From assembly GCF_000297395.2 (NCBI RefSeq), contig NZ_HF570107.1:128100-192099 (forward strand): a DNA stretch of 64,000 nucleotides, read 5' to 3'. Source of the stretch: Micromonospora lupini str. Lupac 08 (lineage in GTDB: Bacteria; Actinomycetota; Actinomycetes; Mycobacteriales; Micromonosporaceae). Shown piece by piece: positions 1 through 8,676 of the stretch (position 1 is the stretch's first letter; each line of letters opens with the position of its first letter). The position numbers were made by a program, and so were the translations under genes. The notes under the pieces are model-generated. The model ran no database searches, was not told the origin of the DNA, and worked only from the letters and a program-made list of their open reading frames with translations.

Positions 1-330
1 CCCAGCCTGGCCACCGTGCTGACCGAGCTGGCCACCAACGCCGGCAAGTACTCGCCGCCGGGCTCCCCCATCGAGATCACCGCCGGGGTGGACGGCCAGT
101 TGGTCGCGTTCCGGGTCAGTGACCGGGGCATCGGCATCCGGCCGGAGCATGTGGAGCGGGCGTTCGACAGGTTCTGGCAGGGCGAGTCCGGCGACCGGCG
201 CGGCTACCCGGGAGCGGGGCTCGGCCTCTATCTCGTCCGCCGGATCGTTGAACAACAGAATGGATGGGTATCCCTACGTCCAAGGACCGACGGCGGTACG
301 GTCGCAGAGGTGCGGCTACCGCGCGGTTGA
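1..330 (+). CDS. Sensor histidine kinase, C-terminal ATPase domain (5' end outside window)
   Basis: The reading frame is open from the first base, so the gene begins upstream of the window. The visible 109 codons form a GHKL/HATPase_c domain: N box ELATNAGKYSP, G1 box DRGIGI, F box ERAFDRFWQG and G2 box GAGLGLYLVRRIVEQ. This domain binds ATP and phosphorylates the kinase's own histidine in two-component signalling. The sensor, membrane and His-box parts are not visible, so signal and partner are unknown. The anti-sigma-type ATPase gene follows about 16 nt later and may be co-transcribed. Confidence 0.85.
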   Translation, partial: PSLATVLTELATNAGKYSPPGSPIEITAGVDGQLVAFRVSDRGIGIRPEHVERAFDRFWQGESGDRRGYPGAGLGLYLVRRIVEQQNGWVSLRPRTDGGTVAEVRLPRG

Positions 331-346
331 CCGGCGGTGGCGTGAC

Positions 347-826
347 GTGGAGGCGACGGTGGCAGCGGCAGCGAGGGATCGGGCGTGGTGCGTGGTGGTT
401 CCCCACCACCCCGCCGGAGCACGACTGGCGCGACACCGGCTCGCCGACGATCTGGCTGACGTCGTGACGCCGACGCTCCTCGCGGATCTGATCGCGGTGC
501 TCGCCGAGCTGGTGGGCAACTCGGTCCGGCACGCCCGGCCGCTGCCCGGCGGCGTGGTCCGGGTGGCGTGGCGGCTGCGGCCCTCCGCCGAGGGCCCCCG
601 GATCCAGTTGCGGGTGACCGACGGCGGCGCGAGCACCAGCCCGCGGATCCGCACGGCCAGCCCGGACGCCTCGGACGGGCGGGGTCTGCACATCGTGGCC
701 GGCCTGGCGACCCGCTGGGGCGTCGAACGCGACGGCATGGGCCAGCGCGTCTGGGCGGAGTTCGACCCGCCCTCCACCTCGCGGCCCGCCGCGCCCCCAC
801 GTTCCGGCCTGGTGACGGCCAGCTGA
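347..826 (+). CDS. Anti-sigma-factor-type serine kinase-like ATP-binding protein
   Basis: A 159-residue single-domain protein of the RsbW/SpoIIAB-like HATPase_c_2 family. Visible motifs are the N box ELVGNSVRHARP, the G1-like VTDGG and the glycine-rich GRGLHIVAGLATRWGV. Family members bind sigma factors or phosphorylate anti-anti-sigma partners, and many stand-alone actinobacterial copies have unknown targets. The start is uncertain: GTG at 347 is chosen because the frame upstream overlaps the kinase gene in another frame; GTG at 359 is an alternative. No sigma factor or STAS protein is adjacent. Confidence 0.7.
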   Translation: MEATVAAAARDRAWCVVVPHHPAGARLARHRLADDLADVVTPTLLADLIAVLAELVGNSVRHARPLPGGVVRVAWRLRPSAEGPRIQLRVTDGGASTSPRIRTASPDASDGRGLHIVAGLATRWGVERDGMGQRVWAEFDPPSTSRPAAPPRSGLVTAS

Positions 827-887
827 CGTCGCCGGGTGGGTGGGTCCGGCCCACGGCGGGGCGGGCGGGGCCTTAGGCTGTGACGCC

Positions 888-1775
888 GTGAGCAAGCGTC
901 GAAAGAGCCAGCGAGCCGCCGCCGACACCGCGCCCCGGAAGGACAAGGTGCGCGACGTCTTCGTGCCGCGACCGTTCGAGGGGCTGGCCGACGAGTCCGA
1001 GTGGATCGCACTGCGCGAGCTGGTGCCCGCCGCGTCCGCGCCGCTGCGGCTGGCACCCGCCCTCGTCGAGGAATTCGGGGACCGGTCGGTCACCCTGGCC
1101 ACGGTGCTGCCGATGGCCGCGCCGGCGATCAGCAAGCCGGACGGCCGCGTGCTCATCGGTCTGCAACGCCACCAGCAGTCCGGCGACGTCTCCCGGGACC
1201 TGGCCGAGGCGCTGCTCTGCGCGCTGCGGGCCGAGCCGGGCGGCCAGGTGTCGGTGCCACCGCTGCCCGGTCCCGGGCCGCGACTGCAGGACATCCTGGT
1301 GGACGGCCCGCTGGAGATCACCATGCACGACGGGTTCGAGTTCTGGCTCGACCCCGGCGCGGCCGACGACCCGAGCGTGCAGGCGTCGCTGGAGCGGGCG
1401 AACGCCGCCATCTACCCGACCGTGCGGATGACCGCCGCGAAGGCCGCGTACTGGTGCCGGGTGCCGGAGAAGGCGCACGTGCGCTGGGTACTGCCGGACG
1501 ACGAGGACGCCGCCCTGGACGCGTTGGCCCGCCTCGGCGCGGCCGGCACGCTGACGCTCGGCGAGCAGACCAAGTTCGCCGGGATGTTCCGCGCACACGG
1601 CCGGCTGGTGCCGGTGTGGGACCTGCCGGAGGAGACGCCGGCCGCCGACTGGGAGGACCCGGTCGCGCAGTTCGCCAAGCGGTACGCGGAGGCGCTCGCC
1701 ACCACCGAACCGCTGGACGCCGCCGGCCGGCGTGCCCGTCAGGGGCTGCTCGGCCGCCAGCTCACCCTGCGCTGA
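888..1775 (+). CDS. DUF5926 family protein
   Basis: A 295-residue soluble protein beginning with a basic segment (SKRRKSQRAAA) followed by RPFEGLADESEWIALRELVPAA, the pattern of the actinobacterial DUF5926 family. No catalytic motif or membrane segment is visible and function is unknown. GTG at 888 is chosen because TAGGCT lies 8 nt upstream, consistent with leaderless expression, and because the family starts with this basic stretch. It ends 18 nt before the convergent arginine deiminase gene. Confidence 0.7.
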   Translation: MSKRRKSQRAAADTAPRKDKVRDVFVPRPFEGLADESEWIALRELVPAASAPLRLAPALVEEFGDRSVTLATVLPMAAPAISKPDGRVLIGLQRHQQSGDVSRDLAEALLCALRAEPGGQVSVPPLPGPGPRLQDILVDGPLEITMHDGFEFWLDPGAADDPSVQASLERANAAIYPTVRMTAAKAAYWCRVPEKAHVRWVLPDDEDAALDALARLGAAGTLTLGEQTKFAGMFRAHGRLVPVWDLPEETPAADWEDPVAQFAKRYAEALATTEPLDAAGRRARQGLLGRQLTLR

Positions 1776-1793
1776 CCCCGGCGCGTGGCCCGC

Positions 1794-3011
1794 TCACCCG
1801 TGCACGGGCAGTGGGTCGCGGACGATCGGGCAGGACATGCAGCGCGGGCCTCCCCGGCCGGAGCCCAGCTCCGAGCCGGCGATCGGGATGACCTCGATGC
1901 CGGCCCGCTCCAACTGCGCGTTGGTCTCGGTGTTGCGCTCGTAGCCGACGCAGAGCCGGGGCGCCAGGGCGAGGGTGTTGTTGCCGTCGTCCCACTGCTC
2001 GCGTTCGGCGGTGACCGGGTCCAGGCCGGTGTCGATGACCCGGAGCTGGTCCAGGTCCATCGCGTCGGCGGCGGCCCGCAGGAAGGGCGCCGGGCCGTCC
2101 ACGCGCGGATCCTCGCCGTCCGCGCCGGCGATCACGGTGTACGCCGAGAGCGTGCTGGCGATGTTCGGGTACATCAGCACGGCGTCGGCGTCGACCATCG
2201 TGCAGACGGTGTCCAGGTGCATGGTGGCGCGCTTCTGGGCGATCGGCACCACGAGGATGGTGTGGGCCAGCCCGGCGGCGAAGACCTGCCGCCCGAGGCG
2301 CTCGGCGCCGGCCGGGGTGGTCCGCTCGCCCACCCCCACCGCCAGGACGCCCGGTGCGAGCAGCAGGACGTCCCCGCCCTCCAGGTGCTCAAGGTTGGGA
2401 CGGTAGACGAACTCGGTGCCGGCGAAGCGCGGGTGGTGGCGGTAGATGGCGTCGGTCAGGGTGGTCTCCCGGCGGCGGGCCGGCATGGCCAGGCTGGTGA
2501 CACCGACCCGGTCACCGATCCACAGCGACGAGTCCCGGGTGAACAGCAGGTTCGGCAGCGGGTCGATGACGAAGTCGTGCCGGTCCATCAGGGTGTAGAC
2601 GAGGCCGCCCGGCCGCTCCGAGCTGATCCGCAGCTCCTCGTGGGCGAGCCCGGCGGTGAGCACGTCCGCAAGCGCGACCGGGTCCAGATAGGCGAGGTGG
2701 TCGGCGACCCGGGCGCGGAGCGTGTCGCCCAGTCGACGGGAGCGCAGCACCTCCTCGGTCAACTCGGCGCGGGCGTCCTCGACGGCAAGTGTCTCGGCCA
2801 GCAGGGTGGCCAGGTAGAGCACCTCGACGCCGCGCTCGCGCAGTGCGGCGGCGAACGCGTCGTGCTCCTCCTGAGCGCGGCCGACCCAGGGGATCGCGTC
2901 GAACAGGAGGGAGTCGTTGTTGCGAGGGGTGAGCCGGGCCAGTTCCGGGCCGGGCCGGTGCAGCAGCACGGTGCCGAGCCGACCGACTTCACTGTCGACG
3001 TAGTGGGTCAC
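1794..3011 (-). CDS. arcA: Arginine deiminase
   Basis: A 405-residue enzyme that hydrolyses L-arginine to citrulline and ammonia in the cytoplasm. Family motifs are present: FTRDSS, the catalytic histidine region [11 protein letters not shown], and the C-terminal catalytic cysteine in [12 protein letters not shown] at 3011 begins [12 protein letters not shown], the usual family N-terminus, and has TACGCT exactly 6 nt upstream, so the mRNA is probably leaderless. No carbamate kinase, ornithine carbamoyltransferase or antiporter gene is adjacent, so a full ADI operon is not seen here. A perfect 12-bp dyad sits about 45 bp upstream at 3055-3083. Confidence 0.93.
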   Translation of the reverse strand: MTHYVDSEVGRLGTVLLHRPGPELARLTPRNNDSLLFDAIPWVGRAQEEHDAFAAALRERGVEVLYLATLLAETLAVEDARAELTEEVLRSRRLGDTLRARVADHLAYLDPVALADVLTAGLAHEELRISSERPGGLVYTLMDRHDFVIDPLPNLLFTRDSSLWIGDRVGVTSLAMPARRRETTLTDAIYRHHPRFAGTEFVYRPNLEHLEGGDVLLLAPGVLAVGVGERTTPAGAERLGRQVFAAGLAHTILVVPIAQKRATMHLDTVCTMVDADAVLMYPNIASTLSAYTVIAGADGEDPRVDGPAPFLRAAADAMDLDQLRVIDTGLDPVTAEREQWDDGNNTLALAPRLCVGYERNTETNAQLERAGIEVIPIAGSELGSGRGGPRCMSCPIVRDPLPVHG

Positions 3012-3017
3012 CCCCGC

Positions 3018-3023
3018 AGCGTA
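3018..3023 (-). promoter_or_regulatory. Candidate leaderless -10 box (TACGCT) of arcA
   Basis: TACGCT on the minus strand ends 6 nt before the GTG start at 3011. The spacing matches the TAnnnT pattern seen at many other starts in this window. Confidence 0.55.
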
Positions 3024-3054
3024 GGGCAGGGTTTGGCGGCATCCGAGAAAAGAA

Positions 3055-3083
3055 CTGTGGATGAATATGGCATTCATCCACAG
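3055..3083. promoter_or_regulatory. Perfect 12-bp dyad between arcA and the NERD gene
   Basis: Arms CTGTGGATGAAT and ATTCATCCACAG are exact inverted complements around a 5-nt spacer (ATGGC). The site lies in the divergent intergenic region and looks like an operator. The same CTGTGGATGA/TCATCCACAG half-sites recur at 20958-20985. The core TGAAT...ATTCA recalls ARG boxes, but the spacer is 5 nt rather than the canonical 4. The half-site also resembles a DnaA box, so identity is open. Confidence 0.6.
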
Positions 3084-3178
3084 TCACTCCGGCGCTCCGG
3101 CTTGCCGAACACCGGGAGTGGCAACGTAGGGTAGTGAGGACATAACTTCGAGGGACCTTTTGCCGGAGGTCGACGACG

Positions 3179-3919
3179 ATGACTGTCTTTCCCGCACGAC
3201 GAGCCGTACCGACCGCCCGGGCACTGCCGCCCATCGCGGTGCCCCATCCCCGGGTCGAGTCGCCCGGGGTTCTGGAGCCGGTCCGTCCGACACCGCTCGA
3301 ATGGGCCCGCCGCCGCCGTGCCGAGCGGGGAGCCCGTCGACTGGAGGCGGCCGGAGCGCGGGCGCTCGGCCAGCTCGACCACCTCGGGCCGGCCTGGCAC
3401 GTCATCGAGTGGCCCCGCACCGACGCGTCGGACGTCCTGCTCGACCGCACCCAGGACGACCGTGCCGGGTTCCTCGCCATCGGGCCGAGCGGCCTGTTCG
3501 CGGTGACCATCGCCGACCACGGCCGGGCCCGGGTGCTCGTCGCCGGGGACGTCGTGCAGATCAACGGCAAGCGGCCTCCGTACGTCACGGAGGCCCGCCG
3601 GGACGCCAAGCGGGCCAGCAAGGCCCTCTCCGACGCGGTGGGACTGACCATTCCGGTGACGCCGGTGCTGACCTTCGTGGGCTCCGGCGTGATCAGCGTC
3701 TACGGCCTTCCGAAGGACTGTCTGATGGCCACCCACCGGGAGTTGGATCGGCTCCTCGTGGCCGGTGGCAGCCGGATCAGCCCGGCCACGGCCGAGAAGC
3801 TGTCCCGGGTGGCACAGCACCCCAACACCTGGCTGAACGGCACCTACCGTCCATCGGCCGACTACCGGTGGTACGACGAGGGCCGAACGGCCGCTGACAA
3901 GCCGGCCCACCGCCGGTAA
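3179..3919 (+). CDS. NERD-like domain protein, probably non-catalytic
   Basis: A 246-residue protein with a basic N-terminal third and a central segment (about residues 55-150) resembling the NERD nuclease-related fold: RAGFLAIGPSGLFAVTI matches the usual strand pattern, and the C-terminal part keeps the PVTPVLTFVGSG strand. The E/V-x-K catalytic signature normally after the strand is replaced by TIADHGRA, so nuclease activity is doubtful. ATG at 3179 follows GGAGG at a good distance. It is divergent from arcA and shares the dyad region. Confidence 0.6.
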   Translation: MTVFPARRAVPTARALPPIAVPHPRVESPGVLEPVRPTPLEWARRRRAERGARRLEAAGARALGQLDHLGPAWHVIEWPRTDASDVLLDRTQDDRAGFLAIGPSGLFAVTIADHGRARVLVAGDVVQINGKRPPYVTEARRDAKRASKALSDAVGLTIPVTPVLTFVGSGVISVYGLPKDCLMATHRELDRLLVAGGSRISPATAEKLSRVAQHPNTWLNGTYRPSADYRWYDEGRTAADKPAHRR

Positions 3920-4087
3920 CGTCACCGGCGACGCCACGCGGCCCCGGTCCCCCACCTACCCCACCGGCCCCCGCGCCGTCGCCGGCCGCCCCGGTTCGAG
4001 CTGTGCGGCCCGGTGACCTGGTGCGCTCGGTGATTCCGTCGGCGACCGGCTAGCGTGGACAGTCCGTCGGTGGACATAGGAGGCGCG

Positions 4088-4546
4088 GTGGCCCACGTCG
4101 AACTCTCGCTCTCGGAAGTGTTCGTGCCATCGGCGCGGGCCTCGACAGAGCTGGAGTCCGACAACGTCGGCCAGTGGTCCTCGACTGTCGGCCGGGCCGA
4201 TGAGCCCTGCCTGCTGATCGACGCCGACACCCGGGTGGTGGCCATCTCCACCGCCGGCTGCGAGCTGCTCTGCCTGGGCGACCCGGCCGGCCTGATCGGG
4301 CGACCGCTGCTCGACGGCGGGCTGCGCCTGCTGGATTTCACCGCCAATCGGGGCGAGCTGACCGAGGCCGAGATCGACAAGATTCCGCCTCTGCTGGCGC
4401 TCTCCTCCGGCCGGCTCGCCCGCGGGCTGCTGCGGGTGCAGGCCGCGTCGGCGGACAGCTCCGACGCGACTGTCGACGCGATCTCCACCCCGGTGCTCAC
4501 CGACGGCGCGGTGGCCGGCTCGCTCACCTTCTTCTCCGAGGTCTGA
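4088..4546 (+). CDS. PAS-domain protein
   Basis: A 152-residue cytoplasmic protein. Residues about 40-110 look like a lone PAS sensor fold (DEPCLLIDADTRVVAISTAGCELL, followed by a glycine-rich turn). No kinase, GGDEF or HTH output is attached, so it may act by protein-protein interaction. GTG at 4088 is preferred over GTG at 4055 because AGGAGG ends 4 nt before it. TAGCGT at 4051-4056 is a candidate -10 box. Ligand and partner are unknown. Confidence 0.55.
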   Translation: MAHVELSLSEVFVPSARASTELESDNVGQWSSTVGRADEPCLLIDADTRVVAISTAGCELLCLGDPAGLIGRPLLDGGLRLLDFTANRGELTEAEIDKIPPLLALSSGRLARGLLRVQAASADSSDATVDAISTPVLTDGAVAGSLTFFSEV

Positions 4547-4621
4547 CCTGCGGCGCAATGTGTCGTTCGCCGCACGCGGCGATGACGGGGTGGGCCCACA
4601 CCCACGCCGTAAGGTGCCCTC

Positions 4622-5011
4622 ATGCTCGATATCGCTCTGCTCCCGGGGGAGTACGCCGTGTGCCGGTTACGTGCCGGCACCGCCCTGCCGGACGCACTGT
4701 CGAGCGGGCTGGGCCGCGCCGACGTGGTCACGGTGAGCTGGACAGCCGACGGGATCTCGGTGATCTGCCCGGCCGACCGGGTACCCGCCCAGGCCGTGGT
4801 GGAGACCACCTGGCGCTGCCTGCGCGTCGTCGGCCCGACGGGCGTGGACGGCACCGGCACACTGGCGGCGCTCGTCGACCCGCTCGCCGCGGCCCGGGTC
4901 AGCGTGGTCACGTTCTCCACCTTCGACACCGACTACGTGCTGGTGCCGACCGTCCGGTTGACCGAGGGCACAGCCGCCCTGGAGCGCGCCGGGCACCGCG
5001 TCCTCGGCTGA
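4622..5011 (+). CDS. ACT-domain (CASTOR-like) amino-acid-sensing protein
   Basis: A 129-residue protein with two ACT-like halves: an N-terminal half starting LPGEYAVCRL and a C-terminal half containing VSVVTFSTFDTDYVLV. Stand-alone ACT proteins of this type bind amino acids or act as small regulators. The ATG has TAAGGT exactly 6 nt upstream (4610-4615), so translation is probably leaderless. It lies three genes before prephenate dehydratase, another ACT protein, but separate promoters make functional linkage uncertain. Confidence 0.65.
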   Translation: MLDIALLPGEYAVCRLRAGTALPDALSSGLGRADVVTVSWTADGISVICPADRVPAQAVVETTWRCLRVVGPTGVDGTGTLAALVDPLAAARVSVVTFSTFDTDYVLVPTVRLTEGTAALERAGHRVLG

Positions 5012-5094
5012 CCTTCACCCGGCCGACCACTCGCCCTACGATGGGCTCGGCCACCCCGGCCGCGACGACGTTCCCCTGTCCCGAGGATCGGCCC

Positions 5095-5697
5095 GTGCCG
5101 TTCACCACGCCCCGCCACCCGGCGCCCCCACCCCGGGTGACAACCGCCATCACACCCGTGGCGGTTCGTGCGCTGCCCCTGGCCGGGGCCCTGCTGGCGC
5201 TCCTCACCATCGGGGCGCTGACCGGCTGCGGCGCCCCTCCCGAGCTGAGCGATCCGGCCGGGGCGCCCAGCGGCGTCAGCACCCCGACGGCACCCGGCCC
5301 GACCGGCGTCCCGACGGGCACGCCGTCCACCGTGCCGAGCACCCCGCTGTCCACTCCGTCGGCCACCCGGGACCCGGGCCTGGTCGCGACGGCCTGCCGG
5401 AACGGCCCCACCGGCCAGCGAGTGGTGCAACTGCTGCGCGGTCGGGCGTCGGTGCTCCCGGACAACGTCCGGGTGCGGGTCCGCACCGGGCCGCTGTGCG
5501 CCGGCGACTGGCAGTACACCGTGGTGGAGGTGACCGGGCACGAGGAGCTCCAGGTCGTCACCCGGGGTCGACCCGCCGCCCCGGAACTGGTCACCGCAGG
5601 CACCGACGTGTGCACCATCGAGGTCCGGGCCACCGGGCCCGCCGGGATCCGTACGCTCGCCTGCGATGAAGGTCCGGCGGTCCGACCGGGTGCGTAG
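5095..5697 (+). CDS. Putative secreted lipoprotein
   Basis: A 200-residue protein with a hydrophobic signal segment (ALPLAGALLALLTIGALTGC) ending in a lipobox LTGC, then a Ser/Thr/Pro-rich linker and a compact C-terminal domain of about 100 residues with cysteines at TACRN, LCAGD, VCTIE and LACDE that could form two disulfides. It would be lipid-anchored outside the membrane. GTG at 5095 has GAGGA 7 nt upstream; ATG at 5041 in the same frame is an alternative. Function unknown. Confidence 0.65.
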   Translation: MPFTTPRHPAPPPRVTTAITPVAVRALPLAGALLALLTIGALTGCGAPPELSDPAGAPSGVSTPTAPGPTGVPTGTPSTVPSTPLSTPSATRDPGLVATACRNGPTGQRVVQLLRGRASVLPDNVRVRVRTGPLCAGDWQYTVVEVTGHEELQVVTRGRPAAPELVTAGTDVCTIEVRATGPAGIRTLACDEGPAVRPGA

Positions 5698-5707
5698 TCT
5701 GGTCGAC

Positions 5708-6664
5708 ATGCCCGGAACACCGCCTACGCGCTTCGTCTACCTCGGTCCCGAGGGCACCTTCGCCGAGCAGGCCCTGCGCACCGTCCCCGCCGCCGAGCAC
5801 GGCTCCCGGACACCGGCCCGCAGCGTCGGGGAGGCACTGGACGGCGTCCGTGCCGGAGATGCCGACGCGGCGCTGGTGCCGTTGGAAAACTCGATCGGCG
5901 GGGCGGTCGGCGTCACCCTCGACGAGATGGCCGAGGGCGAGCCGCTGGTGATCACCCGTGAGGTGATCCTGCCTGTCGACTTCGTGCTCGCCGCGCGTGC
6001 GGGCACCGCGCTGGCCGCGGTCCGCACGGTCGCGGCGCACCCGCAGGCGTCCACCCAGTGCCGGGGCTGGCTGCGTGACCACGTTCCCGACGCGGTGGTG
6101 GTCGACGTGCTCTCCAACGGCGCGGCAGCCGCCGGCGCCGGGTCCGGTGAGTACGACGCGGCGATCTGCGCGCCGATCGGGGCGGCCCGACACCGACTCG
6201 CCCTGCTCGCCGACAAGATCGCCGACCACCCCGACGCGGTGACCCGTTTCGTCCTGGTCTCTCGCCCCGGCCCACCCCCACCGCCGACCGGCGACGACCT
6301 CACCTCGCTTGCCGTCTACATCGCCCACGACCGGGTCGGCGCGCTGCTGTCGGTGCTGATGGAGCTGGCCGTCCGCGGCGTCAACCTGACCCGGATCGAG
6401 TCCCGCCCGACCGGCGAGGCGCTGGGCCGGTACGTCTTCTTCCTCGACTGCACCGGGCACGTGGCCGACGTACGCCTGGGCGAGGCGTTGCAGGGGCTGC
6501 GCCGGGTGTGCGCGGACGTCCGCTTCCTGGGGTCGTACCCCCGACACCGCTGGGTCGAGGCGGCGGGCGAGCGACCCGTGCCCGCGCCGGCCGGCCTCTC
6601 CGATGTCGACTACGCCGACGCGGCGGCCTGGCTGGCCCGGCTGCGCAGCGGCGAGTTGAGCTGA
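5708..6664 (+). CDS. pheA: Prephenate dehydratase
   Basis: A 318-residue enzyme converting prephenate to phenylpyruvate in phenylalanine synthesis. The PDT domain spans about residues 5-190, with YLGPEGTFAEQA at the start and the catalytic TRF motif (VTRFVLVSR). An ACT regulatory domain follows, containing ESRPTGEALGRYVFF, the ESRP signature for phenylalanine feedback binding. ATG at 5708 follows TAGTCT by 7 nt. A bidirectional terminator follows at 6669-6700. Confidence 0.93.
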   Translation: MPGTPPTRFVYLGPEGTFAEQALRTVPAAEHGSRTPARSVGEALDGVRAGDADAALVPLENSIGGAVGVTLDEMAEGEPLVITREVILPVDFVLAARAGTALAAVRTVAAHPQASTQCRGWLRDHVPDAVVVDVLSNGAAAAGAGSGEYDAAICAPIGAARHRLALLADKIADHPDAVTRFVLVSRPGPPPPPTGDDLTSLAVYIAHDRVGALLSVLMELAVRGVNLTRIESRPTGEALGRYVFFLDCTGHVADVRLGEALQGLRRVCADVRFLGSYPRHRWVEAAGERPVPAPAGLSDVDYADAAAWLARLRSGELS

Positions 6665-6668
6665 CCGG

Positions 6669-6700
6669 GCGGGGCCCTCCCGGATCAGGGAGCGCCCCGC
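6669..6700. terminator. Bidirectional hairpin between pheA and the AIM24 gene
   Basis: 13-bp arms GCGGGGCCCTCCC and GGGAGCGCCCCGC (one mismatch) around a 6-nt loop, located between convergent genes. No U-tract is present, as is common for actinobacterial hairpin terminators. Confidence 0.6.
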
Positions 6701-6708
6701 CGGCGTGG

Positions 6709-7431
6709 TCAGCTCAGCAGACCGCCGAGCAGACCGCCCTCCTGCTGCTGCTGACCGCTGCCCAGGACCGGCGGCTCCTCGGACGGCTGGACCACCACGA
6801 AGCCCTGACCGGCGAAGCTCATCGTGAACGACTCACCGGTGCGCCGGCCCAGCAGCGTGCCGAGGCCGAGCTGCTCGGCCCGGTGGTAGCCGGTCTGGAG
6901 GTTGGCCGACCAGCAGACGGCGGCCTGCGGGTCGACGTACGTCGGGGCGTCCACGTTGAGCACCACCGGGGTGCCCTTGGTCGTGATGGCGATCCGGCCG
7001 TGCCCGCTGAACACGCAGTTGAACAGGCCGGACGAGGAGGCCATCCCGGCGCCGCCGACCATCCTGATGTCGTACTGGAGGGTCGAGTCGAAGGCGAGCA
7101 CGCTGGAACCGTTGATGGAGAGCGCGTCACCCGGCTCCAGGTCGATGATGTGCACGTCCTTGGCCAGCTCGGCGAGGAAGACGTCCCCCTGGCCGGTGAC
7201 CTTCATCAGCGGGACGCCCTCGCCGGTGAGCTTCTGCTTGAGGAACTTGCCGAGCCCACCCGAGCCCAGCGCCTGGAACTGCACGTTGCCCTGGTAGGCG
7301 ACCATCGACCCGACCCGGGCCATCGCCTCGCCGTTGAGCTCGATCTTCAACATCTTGGAGTTCTGTAGCCGCATGCCGGCCTGCGCGGACTCCTTCTCCA
7401 GATTTTCCGCCGAGAACAGCTCGCTGCGCAT
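6709..7431 (-). CDS. AIM24 family protein
   Basis: A 240-residue member of the AIM24/TerD-neighbour beta-sandwich family. Repeated strand motifs include MVAYQGNVQFQALGSGG, the glycine-rich FKL/KQKLTGEG region and GMASSSGLFNCVFSGHG. The C-terminus has a Gln-Gly-rich tail ending GGLLGGLLS. Bacterial members are of unknown function; the mitochondrial namesake is linked to inner-membrane organisation. ATG at 7431 is strongly supported by AGGAGG upstream. Confidence 0.85.
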   Translation of the reverse strand: MRSELFSAENLEKESAQAGMRLQNSKMLKIELNGEAMARVGSMVAYQGNVQFQALGSGGLGKFLKQKLTGEGVPLMKVTGQGDVFLAELAKDVHIIDLEPGDALSINGSSVLAFDSTLQYDIRMVGGAGMASSSGLFNCVFSGHGRIAITTKGTPVVLNVDAPTYVDPQAAVCWSANLQTGYHRAEQLGLGTLLGRRTGESFTMSFAGQGFVVVQPSEEPPVLGSGQQQQEGGLLGGLLS

Positions 7432-7568
7432 GAAAGGTGCCTCCTGAAAACGGTCGCGGTCGCTGCTCCGACGGTAGGCGACCACGGCAACCGGGGGCCA
7501 TCGGCCGAGCGGCGTGCCGCGCGCGGGCATCGCGGGAAGCGGCCGGCATCGCGGGAAGCGGCCGGGTC

Positions 7569-7931
7569 TCAGCCCCAGCCCAGTGCGTGCAGCCGTGCGT
7601 CGTCGATGCCGAAGTGGTGGGCGATCTCGTGCACCACTGTCACCGCGACCTCGTCGACGACGTCCTCGTCGCTGTCGCAGATCCGCAGGATCGGCCGACG
7701 GTAGATGAAGATCCGGTCCGGCAGCACCCCGGAGTAGTCCCAACCGCGGCTGGTGAGCGCATGCCCCTCGTAGAGGCCGAGCAGGTCGGGTTCGGTGTGC
7801 GGTGGGTCGTCCTCGACCAGGATCACCACGTTGCTCATCAGGCCGAGCAGTTCCTCGGGCACCTCGTCGAGGGCGTCAGCAACCAGCTCCTCGAAGCGCT
7901 CGCGAGTCATCTCCACCGGCACGGCGTCCAT
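7569..7931 (-). CDS. Zincin-like metallopeptidase
   Basis: A 120-residue minimal zincin of the DUF1025 family. The zinc site VVHEIAHHFGIDDARLH gives HExxH plus a GxxD continuation, the family hallmark. The preceding sequence holds PDRIFIYRRPI and an acidic segment. Substrates are unknown. The start is either ATG at 7931 or GTG at 7943; no clear ribosome binding site separates them. Confidence 0.8.
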   Translation of the reverse strand: MDAVPVEMTRERFEELVADALDEVPEELLGLMSNVVILVEDDPPHTEPDLLGLYEGHALTSRGWDYSGVLPDRIFIYRRPILRICDSDEDVVDEVAVTVVHEIAHHFGIDDARLHALGWG

Positions 7932-7995
7932 TGTGCCCGACACCGGACCGATCGGCCGGCTCGTCGTGCTCGGGGACGCAGCCCGCTGTCCGCGC

Positions 7996-8048
7996 GTTCA
8001 CGAAAGGGAGCGGCCACCCGGGACCGGGCGGAGGCTCCTTCCGTGAAC
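7996..8048 (-). terminator. Imperfect hairpin downstream of the OsmC gene
   Basis: Arms GTTCACGAAAGGGAGC (7996-8011) and GCTCCTTCCGTGAAC (8034-8048) pair with one bulge and one mismatch. It lies just beyond the OsmC stop on the same strand. Confidence 0.5.
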
Positions 8049-8070
8049 GTGCGGCGTGCGGATCAGTTGG

Positions 8071-8502
8071 TCAGGAAGCCAGGCGAGCGGTGAGGGTGAT
8101 CTCGGCGCCCGGCGACAGCAGGCGGGAGATCGGGCAGTTGGCCTTGGCGGCCTCGGCGAGCTTCTGGAACTCCGCCTCGTCGACCCCGGGCACCTGGCCG
8201 ACGGTCTCCAGGTCGATCCGGGTCACGCTCATTCCGGCGTCGGTCTTGTCCAGGTGGACCTTGGCGGTGGTCTCGACCGAGGTGGGCGTCGAGCCGGCGT
8301 CGGCGAGGGCCTTCGAGAACGCCATCGAGAAGCAGCCGGCGTGTGCGGCGGCGATCAGCTCCTCGGGGTTGGTGCCCTCACCCTCCTCGAAGCGCGACTT
8401 GAAGGAGTAGTTGCCGGACAGGCCGCCCTTACCGGTGCGGACGGTGCCGGAACCCTCGGTGAGATTGCCCTGCCATTGTGCGGAAGCGGTACGGATAGGC
8501 AT
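8071..8502 (-). CDS. OsmC family peroxidase
   Basis: A 143-residue OsmC/Ohr-type protein that reduces organic hydroperoxides using two cysteines: Cys in HAGCFSMAFS and Cys in ANCPISRLL are both present. The N-terminal strand (MPIRTASAQWQGNLTEGSG) and the EELIAAAHAGC helix fit the OsmC rather than Ohr branch. No ribosome binding site is evident before ATG at 8502. The gene stands alone with its own terminator. Confidence 0.88.
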   Translation of the reverse strand: MPIRTASAQWQGNLTEGSGTVRTGKGGLSGNYSFKSRFEEGEGTNPEELIAAAHAGCFSMAFSKALADAGSTPTSVETTAKVHLDKTDAGMSVTRIDLETVGQVPGVDEAEFQKLAEAAKANCPISRLLSPGAEITLTARLAS

Positions 8503-8676
8503 GAGGAGAACGCTAGCGGAAACGCGTCTCCCGAGCGACCGACCGGCACCGACGCCTGTCGTGCGATTCCCGTCACCCCTCGCGGAGGCGCGACGCGGGC
8601 GGCTTCGGCAGCGCCACCAGCGCGAGCCTCTGTGCCATGATTCGACGCAGGCCCGTGACCGGCGGAAGGATGGCCG

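Noticed and set aside
3055..3083. A canonical ARG box for ArgR
   Set aside because: TGAAT and ATTCA are 5 nt apart rather than 4, and the arms extend beyond the ARG consensus, so identity is left open.
1785..3134. Plus-strand frame opposite arcA
   Set aside because: Shadow of arcA, without motifs.
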